Shown piece by piece: positions 5,640-10,062 of a stretch of 10,062 bases of DNA. The stretch lies in the NCBI GenBank assembly GCA_964513155.1, contig CAZEMA010000090.1:1-10062 (forward strand), written 5' to 3'. The notes below the pieces were generated by a model. The model was not told where the DNA came from. It saw only the letters and a program-made list of their open reading frames with translations, and searched no databases. Each line of letters begins with the position of its first letter. Position 1 is the first letter of the stretch. The stretch is from DATEAV01 sp964513155 (GTDB lineage: Bacteria; Chloroflexota; Anaerolineae; Anaerolineales; E44-bin32). A program made the position numbers and the translations under genes.

Positions 5640-5688
5640 ACCCTGTCACCCGCTTCTCGGAACAATGGTCAGCAGAAGGACCCTCCGC

Positions 5689-6351
5689 ATGCGTACCCTC
5701 GTTCCAGTCATACTCGGCCTCCTGGCCGTCGCAGCCGCGCCGCTTTCCGTCTCGGCGCAGACTGAAGGGCACGCCGAAATCAACTACCCCGCGCCCGGCC
5801 AGGCCGTCTCCGGGCTCGTTACCATCACGGGCACCGCTGCCCATCCCTGGTTCGCACACTACGATCTGACCTTCGCCTACGTCTCCAATCCCACCGGAAC
5901 CTGGTTCCCACTCAGCGATCCCGTCGACACCCCCGTCTTCGATGGCCGGCTGGCGCTCTGGGATACCGCAAACATCACCGATGGCGAATATGCCCTGCGC
6001 CTGCGGGTGTTCCTCCAGGACGGCACGATCCTGACCACACTGGTCGAGGGGGTCCGGGTGCGCAATCGTATGCCGATTGAGACACCGACTCCTACCCCCG
6101 TCACCACCTCAGCCGCTCCGACAGCTACTCCGCCCCCTCCGACGCCTGTCCCAGCCCGGCCCACGATCCCTCCCAGGCCAGCCCGCATGCATGTGGAAGA
6201 CGCGGCAGCCACCGGGATGCTGGCATCCTTCGGCGGACTCGGTCTACTCGCGATGTACACGGGCATCCGCTCGGCGGCACGTGCCAACTGGAGACCCTCC
6301 GCAACGCGCCGCACCCTGCGCAAGGCTTCCCGCCGGGTTCGCAGGAGATGA
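5689..6351 (+). CDS. Secreted, membrane-anchored beta-sandwich protein of unknown function
   Basis: I do not recognise a named family. The 220-residue product begins with a signal peptide (hydrophobic core VPVILGLLAVAAAPL, likely cut after SVSA at 20-23). Residues 25-127 look like an Ig/fibronectin-like beta sandwich (INYPAPGQAVSGLVTITGTA, then WDTANITDGEYALRLRVF with the typical DGxYxLRL strand). A Pro/Thr-rich stalk follows (131-163), then a membrane helix (about 174-193) and a strongly basic C-terminal tail (RRTLRKASRRVRRR). Predicted topology: sandwich outside, Arg-rich tail inside. AGAAGGA (5674-5680) supports ATG 5689; ATG 5665 in frame is an alternative with eight more residues. Its stop overlaps the pth start as ATGA, so the two are probably coupled. 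The basic tail could contact phospholipid or nucleic acid, which is inference. Confidence 0.8.
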   Translation: MRTLVPVILGLLAVAAAPLSVSAQTEGHAEINYPAPGQAVSGLVTITGTAAHPWFAHYDLTFAYVSNPTGTWFPLSDPVDTPVFDGRLALWDTANITDGEYALRLRVFLQDGTILTTLVEGVRVRNRMPIETPTPTPVTTSAAPTATPPPPTPVPARPTIPPRPARMHVEDAAATGMLASFGGLGLLAMYTGIRSAARANWRPSATRRTLRKASRRVRRR

Positions 6352-6956
6352 GACAGTCCGTGAGCCAGCCCTGCCCGCACGGAACCAGCCTCATCGTGGG
6401 TCTGGGCAACCCAGGCCGAATCTACCGCAGGAACCGGCACAACGTGGGTTTCATGACGCTGGACCTGCTAGCAGCTGCGCGTGGACTGGAGTTCTCGCGC
6501 CGGCAGGCGAAGGCCTCCATCGCCGATGGCCGGTTCAAACGTCACAAGCTGCTCCTGGCCAAACCTCAGACCTTCATGAACCTGGCGGGCGAGTCGGTGG
6601 GACGGCTCGTGCGTTTCTATCGTGTTGCCCTCCCCGACCTGCTGGTGGTCTGCGATGACCTGGACTTGCCCCAGGGCAGCCTGCGGCTGCGGCCCAGCGG
6701 CGGCTCAGCCGGCCACAAGGGACTGCGTTCCATCTTTGAGCATCTCGACAGCCAGGACTTCCCCCGCCTGCGAATCGGCATCGGTCGGCCTCCCGGTAGA
6801 ATGGACCCGGCGGACTACGTGCTGCAGGATTTGGTTGGGGAGGAGCGGATGCTCATGGATATCGCTCTGGCGCGGGCGGTCGAGTGCATCCAGGCCTTCC
6901 TCAAGCAAGGCATCCAGACCGCGATGACGAGCTACAACGGCTCCCCGGACGGATGA
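6348..6956 (+). CDS. pth: Peptidyl-tRNA hydrolase
   Basis: Pth cuts the ester bond of peptidyl-tRNA released from stalled ribosomes and recycles tRNA; it is usually essential and cytoplasmic. The 202-residue product has IVGLGNPG (16-23, with N21), RHNVGF with catalytic H31, KPQTFMNLAGE with N79, and VCDDLDLPQG with D104 that orients the histidine. The next motif reads GGSAGHKGLRSI, with K125 where E. coli Pth has Asn114. About ten extra residues precede the usual family start. The gene overlaps the surface protein gene (ATGA) upstream and mfd downstream (ATGATG), so it lies inside a tightly coupled operon. The pth-mfd adjacency is shared by many bacteria. Confidence 0.95.
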   Translation: MRQSVSQPCPHGTSLIVGLGNPGRIYRRNRHNVGFMTLDLLAAARGLEFSRRQAKASIADGRFKRHKLLLAKPQTFMNLAGESVGRLVRFYRVALPDLLVVCDDLDLPQGSLRLRPSGGSAGHKGLRSIFEHLDSQDFPRLRIGIGRPPGRMDPADYVLQDLVGEERMLMDIALARAVECIQAFLKQGIQTAMTSYNGSPDG

Positions 6957-9900
6957 TGGACCTCTCGGGCATTCTGAGATTGATACGCGACCTGCCTGGA
7001 TACCAGGACTTGCTGGCCGTCCTCTCCGAAGGCAAGACGCCGCCAGGCGCTTTGCGGCTGCCGCGCGCCGCCCGCCCTCCACTGACCGCAGCGCTGAGCG
7101 CGGATCTGCGCCGCCCGGTCATTCTCCTCGTTGCCCGCCCAGATCGCCTACTCACGCTCTCGGAGGAGCTCCCCGCCTGGTCCCCTGGGCTCCACCTGCT
7201 GCCCTTCCCGGACATGCGCCCACTGTTCTACGAGCGCGCCTCCTGGGGACCTCGCACGATCTGCCAGCGCGTCACGGCCCTGACCTCGCTCACCTCTCCC
7301 CATCAGCCCGGGGCCAACCCCGCCGCCGGGACTCTTCAGCCCGGCCTTGTCTTGGCCTCCGCCCGGGGCGTGATGACTCGGACCCTCTCCCGGCGCGACT
7401 TTCTGGCCAACTCGCGGTGGCTCAAGACCGGGTCGACCGTCCGCCTCGACCGCAGCCTCGACATCCTACTCGGGACCGGCTACCGCCCTGCCAGCCTGGT
7501 CACAGAACCGGGACAGCTTAGCCACCGCGGAGGCATCCTCGACCTGTGGCCGCCGGCGGAGCCCCTCCCCGTCCGGATCGAGCTCTTCGGCGACGAGATC
7601 GACTCGATGCGCCGATTCGAGCCTTCGTCTCAACGTTCCACCGAGCCCCTGGAGAGCGTGCTGGTCTCGCCAGCCCGCGAGGGCATGCCCAGGCTGTACC
7701 GGCAGACTTGGGACGAGCTGCTGCCTGACCCGGAAGGCGCGGACACTGCCCGAAGGGAACCGCTTCTCGAGTTCTTCCTGCCAATGATGAATCCCTCCTC
7801 AGGTGGCCTGATCGATTTTCTGCCCCCGGAGGCGCTCGTCCTGTTCGAGGACGAGTCGGCGTTCGAGAACGCGGTGAGCGAACTCGAGGAACAGGCGGTC
7901 GGCCTGCGGCGCGAGCAGGTCCAGACGGGTCTCCTCCCCAAGGACTTCCCGGTGCCCTACCTTACCTGGACCGAGATCCGGGATGGGTTGGGTGAGCTGC
8001 AGGTCGTCGACCTGGGTTTGGGGGAGGCCTCGGCGTCCGAGGAGCATCCCCTCGAGGTCTCCTTCGCCCCCGGACCGCGGTTCGGCGGCCAGCTTCGCCC
8101 GGTCCTGGAATTCCTGAGCGATCGGCGCAGCCGGCACGAGGCGACGGTTGTTGTCAGCCGCCAGGCGCCGCGGCTGGCGGAACTGTGGGCGGAGGGTGGG
8201 ACATCTCAGCCGGTCGTGGACCGCGTGCCGCAGGAGCTTTCCCCCGGCGACCTGCACTTCATCCAGGGGGCGCTCTCCGAAGGTTGGGAGCTCTGCCCGC
8301 ATCCGTCCGGCCGGTTTCACCTGCTGACCGATGCCGAGATCTTCGGCTGGGGGCGGCCACGTCCCAGGCCGCAAACCCGTGTTGCAGCCGCCTCCCCCGA
8401 GAACGCCTACGCCGACCTGCGGGCCGGCGACTGGGTGGTCCACGTCGACTACGGGATCGGCCAATTCGGCGGCTTGCTGGAACGCACCCTCGACGGTTTT
8501 CCCCGCGAGTTCCTGCTGATCGAGTACGCCGATGGCGACCAGCTCTTCGTCCCCATCCATCAGGCGGACCGAGTCACCCGCTACGTAGGTGTCGACGAGA
8601 GCCCACCCACACCTTCCCGCCTGGGCACGCAGGAATGGGAACGCACCAAGGGTCGAGCCAAGGAAGCGGCCGAGCAGGTGGCACGAGACCTTCTCGAGCT
8701 GTACGCCAAGCGGATGACTGTCCCCGGCCATGCTTTCCTGCCCGATAGCGCGTGGCAAGGAGAGCTGGAGGCGTCCTTCCCCTACGTCGAAACCGACGAC
8801 CAGCTGAAGGCCATTGAGGCGGTCAAGAAGGATATGGAGCGTGCTCGCCCGATGGACCGCTTGATCTGCGGGGACGTCGGCTACGGCAAGACTGAGGTCG
8901 CTCTTCGGGCTGCCTTCAAGGCCGTCATGGACGGAAGACAGGTGGCCATGCTCGTCCCCACGACGGTTTTGGCCCAGCAGCACTTCGACACCTTCCGCCA
9001 GCGCCTGGCTGCCTTCCCGGTCCAGGTCGAGATGTTGTCCCGCTTCCGCAGTCGGGGAGAGGCGGAGGCGATCCTCAAGCGCCTGGCCAAGGGCGAGATC
9101 GACATCCTCATCGGCACGCACCGCCTGATCCAGACCGACGTCATCTTCAAGGATCTGGGATTGCTCATCATCGACGAGGAACAGCGCTTCGGCGTCACCC
9201 ACAAGGAGTTCCTCAAGCAGATGAGGACCGAGGTTGACGTGCTGACGCTAACGGCCACACCCATCCCTCGCACCCTGTACATGGCCCTGACTGGGGTGCG
9301 CGACGTCTCGACGATCAACACGGCCCCCGAGGAGCGGCTCCCGATCATCACCCAGGTGGGCCCTTACGACCCGCGCCTGGTCCGCCAGGCCGTCTTGCGC
9401 GAACTGGATCGCGATGGTCAGGTCTTCTTCGTCCACAACCGGGTGCAGACCATCGATGCCATGCGGCACCGACTGGAGCAGCTTCTTCCGGAGGCCCGGA
9501 TTGCGGTGGCGCACGGCCAGGTGCATGAGCGGGAGCTCTCGCAGGTCATGGAGCGCTTCAACGCCGGCGAGGTTGACGTCCTGCTCAGCACCTCAATCAT
9601 CGAGTCGGGCCTCGACATTCCCAACGCCAACACGCTGATCGTCGACCGGGCGGACACTTTCGGCCTGGCCCAGCTTTACCAGTTGCGGGGTCGGGTGGGC
9701 CGAGGAGCGGCCAGGGCCTATGCATACTTCTTCCGTCATCCCCGCTTCCGTCCGACCGAAGAAGCCGCCGAGAGGTTGGAGACGATCGCCGAGCATACCC
9801 AACTCGGCTCGGGCTACTCCATCGCCATGCGTGATCTCGAAATGCGGGGCTCGGGCGAATTGCTGGGGACTCGCCAGCACGGCCACATCGCCGCCATCGG

Positions 9901-10062
9901 CTTCCACCTGTACACCCGCCTGCTCTCCCAGGCCGTCCGCCGCCTGAAGGGCGACGGTCGAGCGCCGGATCTGCCCGGCGCCGTCGAACTTCCTCCGGTG
10001 AGCATCGACCTGCCCCTCTCAAGCGCCATCCCCGCCGAATACGTTGCCGACCGGGACCTCCG
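6953..10062 (+). CDS. mfd: Transcription-repair coupling factor Mfd, 3' end outside the window
   Basis: Mfd removes RNA polymerase stalled at DNA damage and recruits UvrA. About 1036 codons are visible and the frame stays open to the window edge. In order: a UvrB-like N-terminal module (about 1-310, with SHRGGILDLWP and RIELFGDEIDSMR); the RNA polymerase-interacting domain (about 490-555, WVVHVDYGIGQFGG); then the RecG-like translocase. Walker A is GDVGYGKT (640-647), the Walker B box DEEQ is 741-744, TATPIPRT is 767-774, and motif VI QLYQLRGRVGR is 907-917. The TRG region GSGELLGTRQHG is 966-977. The C-terminal D7 domain is just beginning. ATG 6953 overlaps the pth stop by four bases; ATG 6956 is equally possible and changes one residue. 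No frameshift or lost motif was seen. Confidence 0.96.
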   Translation, partial: MMDLSGILRLIRDLPGYQDLLAVLSEGKTPPGALRLPRAARPPLTAALSADLRRPVILLVARPDRLLTLSEELPAWSPGLHLLPFPDMRPLFYERASWGPRTICQRVTALTSLTSPHQPGANPAAGTLQPGLVLASARGVMTRTLSRRDFLANSRWLKTGSTVRLDRSLDILLGTGYRPASLVTEPGQLSHRGGILDLWPPAEPLPVRIELFGDEIDSMRRFEPSSQRSTEPLESVLVSPAREGMPRLYRQTWDELLPDPEGADTARREPLLEFFLPMMNPSSGGLIDFLPPEALVLFEDESAFENAVSELEEQAVGLRREQVQTGLLPKDFPVPYLTWTEIRDGLGELQVVDLGLGEASASEEHPLEVSFAPGPRFGGQLRPVLEFLSDRRSRHEATVVVSRQAPRLAELWAEGGTSQPVVDRVPQELSPGDLHFIQGALSEGWELCPHPSGRFHLLTDAEIFGWGRPRPRPQTRVAAASPENAYADLRAGDWVVHVDYGIGQFGGLLERTLDGFPREFLLIEYADGDQLFVPIHQADRVTRYVGVDESPPTPSRLGTQEWERTKGRAKEAAEQVARDLLELYAKRMTVPGHAFLPDSAWQGELEASFPYVETDDQLKAIEAVKKDMERARPMDRLICGDVGYGKTEVALRAAFKAVMDGRQVAMLVPTTVLAQQHFDTFRQRLAAFPVQVEMLSRFRSRGEAEAILKRLAKGEIDILIGTHRLIQTDVIFKDLGLLIIDEEQRFGVTHKEFLKQMRTEVDVLTLTATPIPRTLYMALTGVRDVSTINTAPEERLPIITQVGPYDPRLVRQAVLRELDRDGQVFFVHNRVQTIDAMRHRLEQLLPEARIAVAHGQVHERELSQVMERFNAGEVDVLLSTSIIESGLDIPNANTLIVDRADTFGLAQLYQLRGRVGRGAARAYAYFFRHPRFRPTEEAAERLETIAEHTQLGSGYSIAMRDLEMRGSGELLGTRQHGHIAAIGFHLYTRLLSQAVRRLKGDGRAPDLPGAVELPPVSIDLPLSSAIPAEYVADRDL

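Larger units (their letters stand above)
5203..5688. other. 486-bp non-coding interval between divergent rplY and the surface protein gene
   Basis: No gene is supported here on either strand. It holds the rplY ribosome site (GGAGG, minus strand, 5211-5215), several inverted repeats listed separately, a small CTCGG/CCGAG hairpin (5511-5526), and the promoter at 5611-5639. I found no tRNA-like T-loop and no convincing minus-strand promoter for rplY; TTGGAT with TAATGC at a 20-base spacing is the nearest and is poor. The length and density of hairpins leave room for a small RNA or long leader. Confidence 0.6.

Noticed and set aside
5203..5688. Possible tRNA in the long non-coding interval
   Set aside because: No T-loop (TTCGA-type) sequence with a flanking 5-bp stem was found on either strand.
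7799..9202. 467-codon open frame on the minus strand
   Set aside because: It lies wholly antisense to mfd, whose motifs are intact through this stretch. Long antisense frames are common in GC-rich genes, and the translation shows no family motif.
1..10062. Defence system, CRISPR, prophage or transposon
   Set aside because: No transposase, integrase, nuclease, repeat array or terminal inverted repeats were seen; gene content is housekeeping with uniform base composition by eye.

Overview
The window is a GC-rich stretch of bacterial chromosome that is densely coding and has no mobile element, CRISPR array, rRNA or tRNA that I can see. Ten genes are supported: nine on the plus strand and one (rplY) on the minus strand. 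My best guess for the source is a member of the Chloroflexota, possibly Anaerolineae. The hints are the style of the class I methyltransferase at 1442, the long L25/TL5-type ribosomal protein, the TPR plus zinc-ribbon protein, and the single-pass surface protein with a Pro/Thr-rich stalk. This is recognition from memory, not a phylogeny.

Region 1 (1-3767) is a plus-strand run. A near-consensus extended -10 promoter (158-186) drives a free-standing NIL-domain protein (245-469). Next come a ChbG/HpnK-type polysaccharide or hopanoid deacetylase (600-1445), a SAM-dependent methyltransferase joined to it by an ATGA stop/start overlap (1442-2113), a TrmI-type tRNA m1A58 methyltransferase (2265-3095), and an unknown protein with a TPR-like helical part and a C-terminal four-cysteine zinc ribbon (3177-3767). 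Several gaps hold strong inverted repeats, notably a perfect 10-bp stem just upstream of the deacetylase.

Region 2 (3768-5202) holds a NudL-type CoA pyrophosphatase (3898-4479, plus strand) converging on rplY, ribosomal protein L25 of the long CTC/TL5 form (4534-5202, minus strand). A strong intrinsic terminator lies between them.

Region 3 (5203-5688) is a 486-bp non-coding interval with several hairpins, ending in a second extended -10 promoter (5611-5639). Region 4 (5689-10062) is a tightly coupled operon. It encodes a secreted or membrane-anchored beta-sandwich protein, then pth (peptidyl-tRNA hydrolase, ATGA overlap), then mfd (transcription-repair coupling factor, ATGATG junction), which runs off the window end.

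The genes mostly serve translation quality (trmI, rplY, pth), transcription-coupled repair (mfd) and metabolite housekeeping (nudL). I did not find a clear new multi-gene system. The points most worth checking are the surface protein coupled to pth-mfd, the deacetylase-methyltransferase pair with its structured leader, and the inverted rplY next to pth-mfd.
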